From Mycobacterium avium subsp. avium (GTDB lineage Bacteria; Actinomycetota; Actinomycetes; Mycobacteriales; Mycobacteriaceae), in contig NZ_CP046507.1 in NCBI RefSeq assembly GCF_009741445.1, forward strand, positions 558,001 through 622,000: a DNA stretch of 64,000 bases, written 5' to 3'. Position 1 is the stretch's first letter. The number at the start of each line of letters is the position of its first letter. The notes below the pieces were generated by a model, which was not told the DNA's origin, searched no databases, and saw nothing but the letters and a program-made list of their open reading frames with translations. This document shows positions 26,496 to 35,087 of this stretch, one piece after another. The translations under genes were made by a program, and so were the position numbers.

Positions 26496-26660
26496 TTACG
26501 TGTCGAGCTTCGCCGGCCCAATACCGAGCATGGACAGGAAGACCCGGCACTCGTCGGCGTCGTTGGCGTACGCCGCCACGACCCGCCTGGCCTGGCTCGC
26601 AGTGCTGTCGGCGACCGGCTCGACGTCGCCGATTTCGCCCGGATCAGATTTCGTAGGCAT
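26496..26660 (-). CDS. Small protein coupled to otsA (recalled Rv3489 position)
   Basis: The 54-codon frame reads MPTKSDPGEIGDVEP then ADSTASQARRVVAAYANDAD and ends LSMLGIGPAKLDT. It starts at ATG 26660 and stops at TAA directly before the otsA ATG. The product is a soluble, acidic-then-helical peptide with one Cys and no membrane segment. A small gene in this place is annotated in M. tuberculosis as I recall. Its immediate adjacency and coupling suggest a partner or regulator of OtsA, which is inference only. Confidence 0.72.
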   Translation of the reverse strand: MPTKSDPGEIGDVEPVADSTASQARRVVAAYANDADECRVFLSMLGIGPAKLDT

Positions 26661-26810
26661 GACTTAACTGTAAGCGACGCGCGCGAGCGGCCGCAGCTGT
26701 GTCTCACCAGCTAACGGGCGTCGAGCGTATTTATCGCCGGTTTGCAGGGATTCGCCGCGCCGCGCGCGAAGACACGGTCGGCCGGCGCCGCGGTGTTGCA
26801 GGATGAGCGG

Positions 26811-27497
26811 GTGACCGCTGAGGAGCCGGTGTTCGAGTTCGTCGACGTCGTCGTCGAACGGCGCGGGCTGCGGGCGCTGGACGGGCTGACCGCCGCGATT
26901 CCCGGGCGCGGGGTGACGGCGGTGTTCGGGCCGTCGGGATCGGGCAAATCGACCCTGCTGCGGTTGTGCAACCGGCTGGAGCTGCCGACCAGCGGGCGGG
27001 TGTCCTTCTACGGCTCCGACATCGCCGGGCTGGACCCGCTGTGGCTGCGGCGCCGGGTCGGCATGTGTTTCCAGCGCCCGACCCCGTTCCCGGGCACCGT
27101 CGCGGACAACCTGCGGGTGGCCGACCCGGACGCCGACGAGGCGCGCATGCGCGAGACGCTGGACCGGGTGGCGCTTACCGGTGCGTGGTTGGACCGCGAC
27201 GTGCTCGCCCTGTCCGGCGGCGAGGCGCAGCGGGTGTGCCTGGCCCGCACGCTGATGGCCCGCCCACAGGTGTTGCTGCTGGACGAACCCACCTCCGCCG
27301 TCGACGCCGAAGCGGCCGAAGTCATCGAGCGGGCGGTGCGGGAGCTGGCCGCCGACGGCACGCCGGCGCTGTGGGTGACCCATGACGCGGCGCAGGTGAC
27401 GCGGGCGGCCGACCGGGTGCTGCGGCTGGAGCGCGGCCGCAGCCTGGGGCTCAGCCAAGTCGGCGGCGGGCCCGACGACGGCGCGGTGCCGCGATGA
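26811..27497 (+). CDS. ABC transporter ATPase, FetA-like
   Basis: The 228-aa ATPase has Walker A FGPSGSGKSTLL (about 43-54), Q-loop CFQRPTPFPGT, signature LSGGEAQRV, Walker B VLLLDEPTSAVD and the H-loop VTHDAAQ. Its partner gene encodes a FetB/YbbM-type membrane protein, so the pair resembles FetAB, which exports iron in enterobacteria. Phosphate-type ABC ATPases share the sequence style, but a matching PstA/C is not here. GTG 26811 follows GCAGGATGAGCGG. The longer in-frame form (from 26742) adds a basic, non-conserved leader. The stop overlaps the permease ATG by 4 nt. Confidence 0.82.
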   Translation: MTAEEPVFEFVDVVVERRGLRALDGLTAAIPGRGVTAVFGPSGSGKSTLLRLCNRLELPTSGRVSFYGSDIAGLDPLWLRRRVGMCFQRPTPFPGTVADNLRVADPDADEARMRETLDRVALTGAWLDRDVLALSGGEAQRVCLARTLMARPQVLLLDEPTSAVDAEAAEVIERAVRELAADGTPALWVTHDAAQVTRAADRVLRLERGRSLGLSQVGGGPDDGAVPR

Positions 27498-28276
27498 ACG
27501 GCCAGGTCGGCTGGCTGGGCCTGGCGACGTCGCTGATCCTGGTGGCGTTCGCGGGCGCGATCTCGCTGTGGCGGCGGTTGGGCCTGGAGCGCCAGCTGCT
27601 GTGGGCGGCCTCCCGCGCGTTGGTGCAGCTGCTGCTGGTGGGCGGCGCGCTGACGCTGCTGTTCGAGCCGGGCCGGTCGCTGTGGTGGTCGTGGGCCTGG
27701 GTCGCGGGGATGGTCGGCTACGCCGGGGACGTGGCCCGGCGGCGGGCGCCCGAGGTGCCGCGGTTCGCCCCGCTGGCGGTGGCGGCGTTCGCCGCCGCCG
27801 CGGTGGTGACGCTCGGGGTGCTCTTCGGGCTGCGGGTGTTCCCGCTGCAGGGGCGCACCCTGGTGCCGGTGGCGGGGATGATGATCGGCAATTCGATGAC
27901 CGCCATGGTGCTGGTGGCCCGGCGGTTGGTCGACGAGCTGCGCGACAAGCGCGACGAGGTCGAGGCCAGGCTGGCACTGGGGCAGCCGTCGGGCCAGGCC
28001 GCCTCCCCCTACCTGCGGATCGCGTTGCGGTCGGCGATATCCCCGCAGATCGAGACGACCAAGGCCACCGGCCTGGTGTTCCTGCCGGGCGCGATGACCG
28101 GGCTCATCCTGGCCGGCGTGCCGCCGCTGCAGGCGGTGCTGGTGCAGGCCGTGGTGATGTTCTTGATCCTGGGTTCGGTCGCGGCCACCACGGTGGTCGT
28201 CGCGCTCGGCATCGTCCGGCTGGTGTTCACCCGCGACCATCGGCTGCGGCCGCTGGATCAGCGGCCGCCGGATTGA
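27494..28276 (+). CDS. FetB/YbbM-family permease
   Basis: The 260-aa membrane protein of the UPF0014/FetB family has about seven hydrophobic segments. It shows the family core VAGMMIGNSMTAMVLVARRL (about 130-149), the amphipathic DEVEARLALGQ and the segment IETTKATGLVFLPGAMTGLILAG (about 192-215). With the preceding ATPase it should form an exporter. Iron or another metal is a guess from FetAB. ATG 27494 overlaps the ATPase stop. The gene is followed by an inverted repeat at 28300-28323 that belongs to the next promoter. Confidence 0.82.
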   Translation: MNGQVGWLGLATSLILVAFAGAISLWRRLGLERQLLWAASRALVQLLLVGGALTLLFEPGRSLWWSWAWVAGMVGYAGDVARRRAPEVPRFAPLAVAAFAAAAVVTLGVLFGLRVFPLQGRTLVPVAGMMIGNSMTAMVLVARRLVDELRDKRDEVEARLALGQPSGQAASPYLRIALRSAISPQIETTKATGLVFLPGAMTGLILAGVPPLQAVLVQAVVMFLILGSVAATTVVVALGIVRLVFTRDHRLRPLDQRPPD

Positions 28277-28299
28277 CCGTCAACCCCGGGGCGTTCCGG

Positions 28300-28323
28300 T
28301 TACACACTGGCCGTAATGTGTAA
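28300..28323. promoter_or_regulatory. TTACACA-N10-TGTGTAA operator before enoyl-CoA hydratase
   Basis: Two perfect 7-bp arms, TTACACA (28300-28306) and TGTGTAA (28317-28323), are separated by 10 bp and centred 48 bp before the hydratase ATG. The size and spacing fit a TetR-family dimer-pair site. No TetR gene is adjacent, so the regulator must be elsewhere. The site differs from the KstR motif. Confidence 0.65.
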
Positions 28324-28358
28324 ACAATCCTGAGCCGACGACAAGCGAGGTGGGCGCA

Positions 28359-29294
28359 ATGACTCTCTCCGAACAAGCGGGGGCGCAGCCCGGCGCCCGG
28401 CCGGCCGAGGAGCTGGTGACCTACGAAACCCTCGACGAGGGCCGCATCGCGCGCATCTGGCTCAACCGGCCCGACGCCCACAACGCGCAGAGCCGCGGGT
28501 TGCTCGTTCAGCTCGACGAGGCGTTCGTGCGGGCCGAGGCCGATGACGCCGTTCGGGTGGTCATCCTGGCTGCGCGCGGCAAAAACTTCTCCGCCGGTCA
28601 CGACCTGGGCTCGGAGCTGGCGCTCGCCGAACGCCAGCCCGGGCCGGGCCAGCATCCGACCTTCCGGTTCAACGGCGCCACCCGCGATCCTATCGCGGAG
28701 AAGACCTACCTGCAGGAGTGGCACTACTTCTTCCAAAACACTTGCCGCTGGCGCGATCTGCGCAAGATCACCATCGCCCAGGTGCAGGGCAACGCGATCT
28801 CGGCCGGCCTGATGCTGATCTGGGCGTGCGATCTGATCGTGGCCGCCGACAACGCCAAGTTCAGCGATGTGGTCGGCGTCCGGATGGGCATGCCGGGCGT
28901 CGAATACTACGCGCACCCTTGGGAATTCGGCCCCCGCAAGGCCAAAGAGCTGCTGCTGACCGGTGATGCGCTGGACGCCGACGAGGCCTACCGGCTGGGC
29001 ATGGTGTCCAAGGTGTTCCCGGCCGACGAATTGGCCGACAAGACACTGGAATTCGCGCGCCGCATCGCCGAGCGGCCGACTATGGCCGCCCTGCTGATCA
29101 AGGACTCGGTCAACGCCGCCTCGGACGCGATGGGCTTCACGGAGGCGCTGCGGCACGCGTTCCACATCCACGAGCTGGGTCACGCGCACTGGGCGGCGCA
29201 CAACGAGAACCGCTATCCGGTCGGCCTGCCGCCCGACGTCGAGGACTGGCGCAACGCCAAGCCGACCAGGCTGGCCCGCCGCGACACCCCGTAG
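28359..29294 (+). CDS. Enoyl-CoA hydratase/isomerase family protein
   Basis: The 311-aa crotonase-fold protein has the oxyanion-hole segments NFSAGHDLGSE (about residues 75-85) and GNAISAGLMLIWACDL (about 145-160). It is longer than typical (about 260 aa), with an insertion between them (QPGPGQHPTFRFNG) and a C-terminal extension rich in His (FHIHELGHAHW). It resembles the EchA13-like branch. The substrate is unknown. ATG 28359 was chosen for GCGAGGTGG 7-15 bp upstream. It lies between a TetR-type operator and a KstR site, next to two SDR genes that could perform the following oxidation. Confidence 0.82.
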   Translation: MTLSEQAGAQPGARPAEELVTYETLDEGRIARIWLNRPDAHNAQSRGLLVQLDEAFVRAEADDAVRVVILAARGKNFSAGHDLGSELALAERQPGPGQHPTFRFNGATRDPIAEKTYLQEWHYFFQNTCRWRDLRKITIAQVQGNAISAGLMLIWACDLIVAADNAKFSDVVGVRMGMPGVEYYAHPWEFGPRKAKELLLTGDALDADEAYRLGMVSKVFPADELADKTLEFARRIAERPTMAALLIKDSVNAASDAMGFTEALRHAFHIHELGHAHWAAHNENRYPVGLPPDVEDWRNAKPTRLARRDTP

Positions 29295-29353
29295 CGAGCC
29301 CTAACGAGACCGGGGGTAGCGATATTCACCCCGAGGGGACATGCTTCTATAGC

Positions 29354-29367
29354 TAGAACCTGTTCCA
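29354..29367. promoter_or_regulatory. KstR operator upstream of the SDR gene pair
   Basis: TAGAACCTGTTCCA matches TNNAACNNGTTNNA at every fixed base and extends the palindrome (GAAC..GTTC). It is 17 bp before the GTG of the first SDR, so bound repressor would cover the ribosome-binding and promoter region. This places the SDR pair in the cholesterol regulon. Confidence 0.82.
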
Positions 29368-29384
29368 GTTCGAAAGGGCCTCGC

Positions 29385-30230
29385 GTGCAGCTTTCCTTCC
29401 AAGACCGGACCTATCTCATCACCGGCGGCGGCAGCGGGATCGGCAAGGGCGTGGCCGCGGGCCTGGTCTCGGCCGGGGCGTCCGTGATGATCGTCGGCCG
29501 CAACCCGGACCGGCTGGCCGGCGCCGTCGAGGAGATCGCACCGCTGGCCGACCGCGCCGGGAACGGCGGGGCGATCCGCTACGAGCCCACGGACGTCACC
29601 AACGAGGACGAGGTGGTCCGCGCGGTCGACGCCGCGACGGCATGGCACGGCCGGCTGCACGGGGCCGTGCACTGCGCCGGAGGCTCGTTGACGGTCGGGC
29701 CGATCACCCACACCGACTCGGAGGCATGGCGAAACACCGTCGACCTCAACGTCAACGGCACCATGTACGTGCTCAAGCACGTCGGGCGCGAACTGGTGCG
29801 CGGGGGCGGCGGCTCGTTCATCGGGATCTCCTCGATCGCCGCCAGCAACACCCACCGCTGGTTCGGGCCCTACGGCGTCACCAAGTCGGCCATCGACCAC
29901 ATGATGATGCTGGCCGCCGACGAACTCGGGGAGTCGTGGGTGCGGGTCAACAGCATCCGCCCGGGCCTGATCCGCACGGATCTCGTTGACGCCAGCGTGA
30001 TTCAGTCGCCGGAGATCAGCGCGGACTACGCCCAGTGCACGCCGCTGGCCCGCGTGGGCGAGGTCGAGGACGTCGCCAACCTGGCGATGTTTCTGCTCAG
30101 CGACGCCGCCGGCTGGATCACCGGCCAGTGCATCAACGTCGACGGCGGCCACATGTTGCGTCGCGGCCCCGACTACTCGTCGATGATGGTGCAGATGTTC
30201 GGCCAGGACGCGCTGCGCGGCGTGGTCTGA
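29385..30230 (+). CDS. Short-chain dehydrogenase/reductase
   Basis: The 281-aa classical SDR starts at GTG 29385. It has TGGGSGIGKG (NAD(P) loop, residues 12-21), the Asn site around HCAGG (a variant of NNAG), catalytic Ser in ISSIAAS and YGVTKSA as Y-x-x-x-K, and a C-terminal GGHMLRRGPD. An exact KstR site lies 17 bp upstream, so it should be induced by sterol. A role as 3-hydroxyacyl-CoA or hydroxysteroid dehydrogenase follows by context only. The next SDR starts 14 bp later and is probably co-transcribed. Confidence 0.85.
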   Translation: MQLSFQDRTYLITGGGSGIGKGVAAGLVSAGASVMIVGRNPDRLAGAVEEIAPLADRAGNGGAIRYEPTDVTNEDEVVRAVDAATAWHGRLHGAVHCAGGSLTVGPITHTDSEAWRNTVDLNVNGTMYVLKHVGRELVRGGGGSFIGISSIAASNTHRWFGPYGVTKSAIDHMMMLAADELGESWVRVNSIRPGLIRTDLVDASVIQSPEISADYAQCTPLARVGEVEDVANLAMFLLSDAAGWITGQCINVDGGHMLRRGPDYSSMMVQMFGQDALRGVV

Positions 30231-30244
30231 GCCGGGAGAATCGC

Positions 30245-31036
30245 ATGAAAAGGCTTGAGGGCAAACGGATTCTGGTGACCGGCGCCGCGTCGGGCATCGG
30301 CCAGGCGACCGCGCTGCGGTTGCTGGACGAGGGCGCCGCGGTGGCCGCCTCCGACGTCGCCGTCGACGGGCTGGAGCGGACCCGCGACCGGGCGGCGCAG
30401 GCCGGCACCGCCGAGCGGCTGGTCACCGTGACCATGGACGTGGGCCGCGAGGACGCGGTGGTCGACGGCGTGCGCGTCGCCGTCGAGCAGCTGGGCGGCC
30501 TGGATTCGCTGGTCAACGCCGCCGGCATGCTGCGCGCCGCGCACACCCACCAGACCAGCCTGCAGCTGTGGAACCAGATCATCGGCGTCAACCTGACCGG
30601 GACCTTCCTGGTGGTCCGGGAGGCGCTGCCGGCGCTGCTGGACAACGCGCGCAGCGCGGTGGTGAACTTCAGCTCCACGTCGGCCTCGTTCGCCCACCCC
30701 TATATGGCTGCCTACGCCGCGAGCAAGGGCGGCATCCAGGCCTTCACCCACTCGCTGGCGCTGGAATACGCGCGCCGGGGCCTGCGCGCGGTGTGCGTGG
30801 CGCCGGGCAGCATCAAGTCCGGCATCACCGACGCCACCGGCGGCTACATCCCCGAAGACGCCGACTGGTCGCTGTTTTCGCGGTTGCTGCCGGTGCTGCC
30901 GACCACGGTGGAATCCAGCGGCACGGGGATGGCCGAGCCCACCGCCGTCGCCGGGGTGATCGCCATGCTGGTGTCCGACGACGGCGCGTTCATCACCGGC
31001 ACCGAGATCCGCATCGACGGCGGAACCCACGCCTGA
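30245..31036 (+). CDS. Short-chain dehydrogenase/reductase (recalled Rv3485c position)
   Basis: The 263-aa SDR has TGAASGIGQ (residues 12-20), the acidic DVA after beta-2 (favouring NAD), NAAGM, the catalytic Ser in NFSSTSAS, Y-x-x-x-K in YAASKGG and a C-terminal IRIDGGTHA. ATG 30245 follows GGGAGAATCGC. It is the second gene of the KstR-flanked pair. Its end is 4 bp from the end of cpsA on the other strand, matching the arrangement recalled around Rv3485c-Rv3484. The substrate is unknown. Confidence 0.85.
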   Translation: MKRLEGKRILVTGAASGIGQATALRLLDEGAAVAASDVAVDGLERTRDRAAQAGTAERLVTVTMDVGREDAVVDGVRVAVEQLGGLDSLVNAAGMLRAAHTHQTSLQLWNQIIGVNLTGTFLVVREALPALLDNARSAVVNFSSTSASFAHPYMAAYAASKGGIQAFTHSLALEYARRGLRAVCVAPGSIKSGITDATGGYIPEDADWSLFSRLLPVLPTTVESSGTGMAEPTAVAGVIAMLVSDDGAFITGTEIRIDGGTHA

Positions 31037-31040
31037 GAGT

Positions 31041-32603
31041 TCAGTTCACGCACGGCACGCTGCCGCCGTCGATCGGTTTCCCCTGATCCGGCGTCGGATA
31101 CGTGGTGGTGGTGCCGTTGTAGTAGTAGGTCTTGGCCTTGCTCGACGTGGTGGTGCTGCTGGTGCTGGTCGTGTCGTCCAGCTGGGTGTCGTCGGTGGTG
31201 GGCATCGTGAAGTTGGTGTCCACCGTCAGCCGGATGTGGCCGGGCGCGATGCTGGGGCTGGGCTGGTTGGGCGCGTCCAGGCTGAGCAGGTTGGCCAGGT
31301 TGCGCGCGTCGTTCTGGGCGCCGGCGCCGTACTCGATGGTGGTGGCGGCCGGGTCGCCGGACTCGCGGTCGCGGACCTGGCCCGTGGTGTAGCCCCGCTT
31401 CTTCAGCGCGTGCGACACCTCGCTGGCCAGCCCGCTCATGCTGCCGGAGTTGACCACGTCGACCACCGTGGACGGATCGGGTGCGACGGACGTGCTGGTG
31501 GGCGCGGACGTCGGCGCGTCGGCGCCGATCGCGGCCGCTACCTCCGCCTTGATCGCCGCGGGGTCGACGATGTTGACGTCCTGACCGTCGATGTTGTCGT
31601 AGCGCACCACGGGCAGCGTGCGGAATTCGATGTTGCCGCCGGCCAGCCCGCCCAGCCGCTGGATCATGTCGTCGGTCCAGCCCGCCGACAGCACCACGTC
31701 CTTGCGCGCCACCGCCATCAGATTCTTGAGCTTGTCGATGTTGGTGAAGGTGCCCGCCGCCTGCAGCTCCTGCATGACCGAGGAGATGAACGCCTGCTGG
31801 CGGTGGGTGCGGTCCAGATCGCCGTTGTCCAGGCCGTGCCGCTGCCGGACGAACGAGAGCGCCTCGGACGCGTCCAGCCGCTGGCGCCCGGCCGGGAAGT
31901 CGGCGCCGGAATACGAGTCGTAGACGGGATGGTTCAGGCACACCTCGACGCCGCCCAGGGTCTGCGCCAGGTCGTAGAAGCCGGCCAGGTTGACCTCGGC
32001 GAAGTAGTCGATGGGCACCCCGGTCAGGTTGCGCACCGCGCGCAGGGTCGCCGCCCGACCGGCTTCGCGGCCTTTGGTCTCGAGTTCCTTCTGGCTGCTG
32101 GTGCCCTGGTTGGCCAGCTTCTGGGCGACGTACTGCTTGGTCAGCCCGTACGCCTCCTTGATCTTGATGTGGTTGTATCCGGGCACCCCGCTGAACGGCA
32201 CCCAGTCGTCGCGGGGGATGGAGAACGCGACGACCTTGTTGTCGGCGCTGACGTGCACCAGGATCAGCGTGTTGGTGTTGTAGCCGCCGTCGTCGGAATC
32301 GCCCGCGTGCAGGTGCTTCAGGATCGAATACGGTAGGTCGTTGCCGTCCTGGTCCTTCCGCGAGTCCAGCCCGATCAGCAGGATGTTCATGTTGTCGCCG
32401 CTGGAGCGGGGATCGTCGGGTTGCAGCGCGTTGGACACCGTGATGCCGCCCAGCGCGCCGTGCGCGACGTAGTATCCGGCGCCGGTCAGCCCGATCGCCG
32501 CCACGGAGACCAGCGCACCCAGGGTGCGCGTCAGCCCCTTACGGAAACGGGAGGGCTGACGGACGGCTCGATGGCGGCGATGGGCACCGCCCGAGCGGGC
32601 CAT
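31041..32603 (-). CDS. cpsA: LytR-CpsA-Psr family protein CpsA
   Basis: The 520-aa protein has a basic cytosolic head (residues 1-30), one membrane helix (about 31-52), an LCP domain (about 75-300) with NILLIGLDSRKD, NTLILVHVS, FSIPRDDWV and RHGLDNGDLDRTHRQQAF, and a C-terminal LytR_C domain (about 375-460) followed by a Thr/Ser-rich tail. LCP enzymes transfer polyprenyl-linked glycans to the wall. In mycobacteria they ligate arabinogalactan to peptidoglycan, and CpsA also affects LC3-associated phagocytosis. I chose ATG 32603 (MARSGGAHRRHRAVRQ) with AGAGGG upstream. The longer frame includes intergenic sequence. Confidence 0.93.
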   Translation of the reverse strand: MARSGGAHRRHRAVRQPSRFRKGLTRTLGALVSVAAIGLTGAGYYVAHGALGGITVSNALQPDDPRSSGDNMNILLIGLDSRKDQDGNDLPYSILKHLHAGDSDDGGYNTNTLILVHVSADNKVVAFSIPRDDWVPFSGVPGYNHIKIKEAYGLTKQYVAQKLANQGTSSQKELETKGREAGRAATLRAVRNLTGVPIDYFAEVNLAGFYDLAQTLGGVEVCLNHPVYDSYSGADFPAGRQRLDASEALSFVRQRHGLDNGDLDRTHRQQAFISSVMQELQAAGTFTNIDKLKNLMAVARKDVVLSAGWTDDMIQRLGGLAGGNIEFRTLPVVRYDNIDGQDVNIVDPAAIKAEVAAAIGADAPTSAPTSTSVAPDPSTVVDVVNSGSMSGLASEVSHALKKRGYTTGQVRDRESGDPAATTIEYGAGAQNDARNLANLLSLDAPNQPSPSIAPGHIRLTVDTNFTMPTTDDTQLDDTTSTSSTTTSSKAKTYYYNGTTTTYPTPDQGKPIDGGSVPCVN

Positions 32604-32914
32604 CACAACCCTCTGCCCACACCCAGCACATCGCCGGGCGCCGTGACGGCGGTTTGCGGCGATGTTGCTCCAAGCATGGTGACAAGTATGCGTTAGCTCG
32701 CTGTGAAGCCCCCAATCGAGAGCACCCGTCACCAGGGGCAACCGGGCGCGTGGGTGGCGCCGGTTTGCGCCGGCGATCGCCGCCCCACCTGCGGGTTTAC
32801 CCCCGGTCTGGGGCCGGGTGGGGCCGCGCCGATCTCCGGGAGGTCTCGGGCCGAACACGGCGCTGTCCGGATCGACTCGCATTCGTTACCGCGCGGACAC
32901 CGCACCTGGCCGCG
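32604..32914. other. Intergenic region upstream of cpsA, no gene seen
   Basis: This 311-bp stretch separates cpsA from the small membrane-protein gene, both transcribed leftward. Short open frames exist but have no SD, no family look and poor codon pattern. The segment near 32675-32700 (GTGACAAGTATGCGTTAGC) is the least GC-rich part and may hold the cpsA promoter. Confidence 0.5.
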
Positions 32915-33184
32915 CTAGCGGGCCTTGACCAGGTCTTCGCCCGATTGGTAGAAGAGCGCGATGTTGCTGCCGGTGACGATCTCGGCGAGGTAGACGCCGA
33001 CGGGTTCGACCTCGTAGTAGTAGTGGGCGTTGCCCTCGGTGTCCAGCGTCGAGGCGCAGGACAGCCCCGGCGCGCCGCAGCGCTGCTTGATGGGCGCCGC
33101 GAGGGCGGCGAGCAGCACGACCACGGCGATGCCGATGGTCAGCGGGATTCGGTGCACCGGTGACCCCGTTCGCGCCAGATTCAC
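32915..33184 (-). CDS. Small membrane-anchored protein, unknown
   Basis: The proposed 89-aa product from GTG 33184 has a single helix (about 12-32, LTIGIAVVVLLAALAAPIK) and an extracytoplasmic part with two Cys (KQRCGAPGLSCAS), a Tyr run (HYYYEVEP) and the end FYQSGEDLVKAR. No domain is recognised. The start is uncertain because no clear SD precedes any candidate. A GTG at about 33160 (VHRIPL) is also possible. Upstream in-frame sequence to 33532 looks non-coding. Confidence 0.5.
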   Translation of the reverse strand: MNLARTGSPVHRIPLTIGIAVVVLLAALAAPIKQRCGAPGLSCASTLDTEGNAHYYYEVEPVGVYLAEIVTGSNIALFYQSGEDLVKAR

Positions 33185-33334
33185 GGCTGGAGTGTAAGCG
33201 GCAGACCCCGCGGGTACGCGGCCCTGAGCCGAGCGAAGGGCCGAGACACGCTTGCGGCCGCTCCCGGCGGCGCGGCCGCGAAATTCCGAGCCGCCCGAGC
33301 GCGAGGCGGACGCGGACAGGATTGGAGGGCAGGC

Positions 33335-33511
33335 ATGCGCGCCGAGGAAGGCGACGAATCCGTCAAGGACTATGCAAAGGAAAGCCGGGAAACCCTGGGT
33401 CGCATCAAGGCTTCCCAACATGGCGGCGGCCGGCTCGGTGCCATCGCCCGCCGCTTCGCGCGGCTGTGGCGCGGACCCCGCGGACCGGAGGACGCCGGTC
33501 CCGCCCGCTGA
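33335..33511 (+). CDS. Small basic protein, unknown
   Basis: A 58-codon frame from ATG 33335 to TGA 33511 is preceded by TTGGAGGGC, a strong SD 6-10 bp upstream. The product has an acidic start (MRAEEGDESVKDYAKESRE) followed by an Arg/Gly-rich half (RLGAIARRFARLWRGPRGPE), a charge split suited to binding nucleic acid or membrane. No homologue is recognised. It lies between divergently placed genes and partly covers the antisense of an unlikely longer frame. Judged real mainly on the SD and codon pattern. Confidence 0.4.
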   Translation: MRAEEGDESVKDYAKESRETLGRIKASQHGGGRLGAIARRFARLWRGPRGPEDAGPAR

Positions 33512-33535
33512 GCGCGTAAGCGCTTGGGCCACAGG

Positions 33536-35032
33536 CTAATTCGGTGGGGTGACCGGCGCCGGGTGGCGCTGCGCCCACGGCCGGGCCTGCTCGAGTTGCG
33601 CGGCCAGTTGCAGCAGATCCCCGTCGGCGCCGAGCTTCCCGACGAACTGCACACCGAGCGGAAGGCCGTCGTCGGTCCAGTGCAGCGGCACGCTGATCGC
33701 GGGCCGCCCGGTCAGGATGGCCAGCTGCGTGTAGGGCACCCAGCCCAGGCTCTCCCGGATGAGGTCATCGAGAATCCCGCTGAGCCGCATCAGTTTACCG
33801 CCGCGCACCCTGCTGACCAGGCGGGCCGCGCGCTGCAGCGCCGCCGACGTCGAGGTGGCACCGACCACCAGGGGAGGGGTGGCCAGGGTGGGCGTGAGGA
33901 AGAAGTCGTAGCCCTCGTGGAACGCCGCCAGCGACTGGATGTAGGTGTTCCTGTTCTCCAGGGCGGACATCACCGGCAGCACCCCGCCGGACCGGCCGAG
34001 CTCACTGATTGCCAAGGTGTCGGCCTCGAAGTCGTTGTCGCGGGCCCCGGTTCGCCTCCTGATGTCGGCGACCTGCTGGTGCAGCTGGGCGAACCAGATG
34101 GTCAGGAAGTCACGCCCCAGCGCGGCGTCGTCGTAGGGCGGGGCAACCTCGCGCACCCGGTGGCCTAACTCGCTCAGCAGGGCCGCACTGTTCTCGACGG
34201 CGGCGACGGCCTCGCGGTCCGGGCGCGGGTTGAGCGCCGAACGGGCCGAGTACCCGATTGTCAGAGGTCGCGGAGGACGCGTGATCTGTTCGGCAAAGGG
34301 CTTGTCCGGCAGCGCAACTCGGTAGGACGCGTCGGGGTGGTGCCCGATGATCGAGTCCAGCAGCGCGGCGCTGTCGCGCACCGTGCGGGTCACCACACCC
34401 TGGGTGGCCATGCCCAGCATCAGCTCGCCGGTCTGCGGGCCGTAGGGCGCCAACCCCCGGCTGGGCTTGAGGCCGACGAGGCCGTTGCAGGCGGCCGGGA
34501 TGCGGATCGACCCGCCACCGTCGTTGGCGCCCGCGGCCGGGACAATGCCGGCCGCCACCGCCGCGCCGGATCCGCCCGACGAGCCGCCGGGGGTGCGTTC
34601 GGTGTCCCACGGATTGCGGGCGGGTCCCCAGTAATCGGGCTCGGTCACCCCCTTGGCCCCGAACTCGGGCGTATTGGTCTTGCCGAAGATCACCAGCCCC
34701 GCGTCCAGGAACCGCTGGGTGACCAGCGCGTGCCGGTCGGCGACGTCGTTGGCCAGCGACCGTGACCCGCACGAGGTGGGAAAGCCGCGATACTCCTGGC
34801 CGAGGTCCTTGAGCAGGAACGGCACCCCGGCGAACGGCCCGCTCAGGTTCGGGTCGGCGGCTTGCCGGTCGGCGACGTCGTCGAGCCGGCACACGATGGC
34901 GTTCAGGCGCGGATTCACCGCGTCCGCGCGCTGCCGTGCCAGCGCGAGCAGTTCGGCCGGCGTGACCTGCTTGTCCGCCACCAGCCCGGCCAGGGCGGTC
35001 GCATCCAACGCCATGTACTCGTCCAGACGCAT
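33536..35032 (-). CDS. Amidase (amidase-signature family)
   Basis: The 498-aa protein has the Ser-cisSer-Lys triad motifs: Lys in [10 protein letters not shown] (about residue 75), the cis-Ser in the signature [12 protein letters not shown] and the Gly/Ser-rich [16 protein letters not shown] (about 148-163). Family members hydrolyse aliphatic or aromatic amides, including drug prodrugs. The natural substrate is unknown. ATG 35032 gives an N-terminus [15 protein letters not shown] typical of the family. A second Met six residues in is also possible. It runs opposite to the alpha/beta hydrolase gene, 55 bp apart. Confidence 0.9.
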   Translation of the reverse strand: MRLDEYMALDATALAGLVADKQVTPAELLALARQRADAVNPRLNAIVCRLDDVADRQAADPNLSGPFAGVPFLLKDLGQEYRGFPTSCGSRSLANDVADRHALVTQRFLDAGLVIFGKTNTPEFGAKGVTEPDYWGPARNPWDTERTPGGSSGGSGAAVAAGIVPAAGANDGGGSIRIPAACNGLVGLKPSRGLAPYGPQTGELMLGMATQGVVTRTVRDSAALLDSIIGHHPDASYRVALPDKPFAEQITRPPRPLTIGYSARSALNPRPDREAVAAVENSAALLSELGHRVREVAPPYDDAALGRDFLTIWFAQLHQQVADIRRRTGARDNDFEADTLAISELGRSGGVLPVMSALENRNTYIQSLAAFHEGYDFFLTPTLATPPLVVGATSTSAALQRAARLVSRVRGGKLMRLSGILDDLIRESLGWVPYTQLAILTGRPAISVPLHWTDDGLPLGVQFVGKLGADGDLLQLAAQLEQARPWAQRHPAPVTPPN

Positions 35033-35087
35033 GCCGTTGACGTTAAGCCACCGCGGGCCCGGCCGGGGGCCGCCTTAGTATCACCTG

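Noticed and set aside
26711..26735. Third copy of the 58-bp palindromic element (GTCGAGCGTATTT)
   Set aside because: Only about 7 bases match and the other end is absent.
32654..33163. Plus-strand 169-codon frame opposite the small membrane-protein gene
   Set aside because: No SD and no recognisable domain. It is antisense to a frame with a clear membrane helix.
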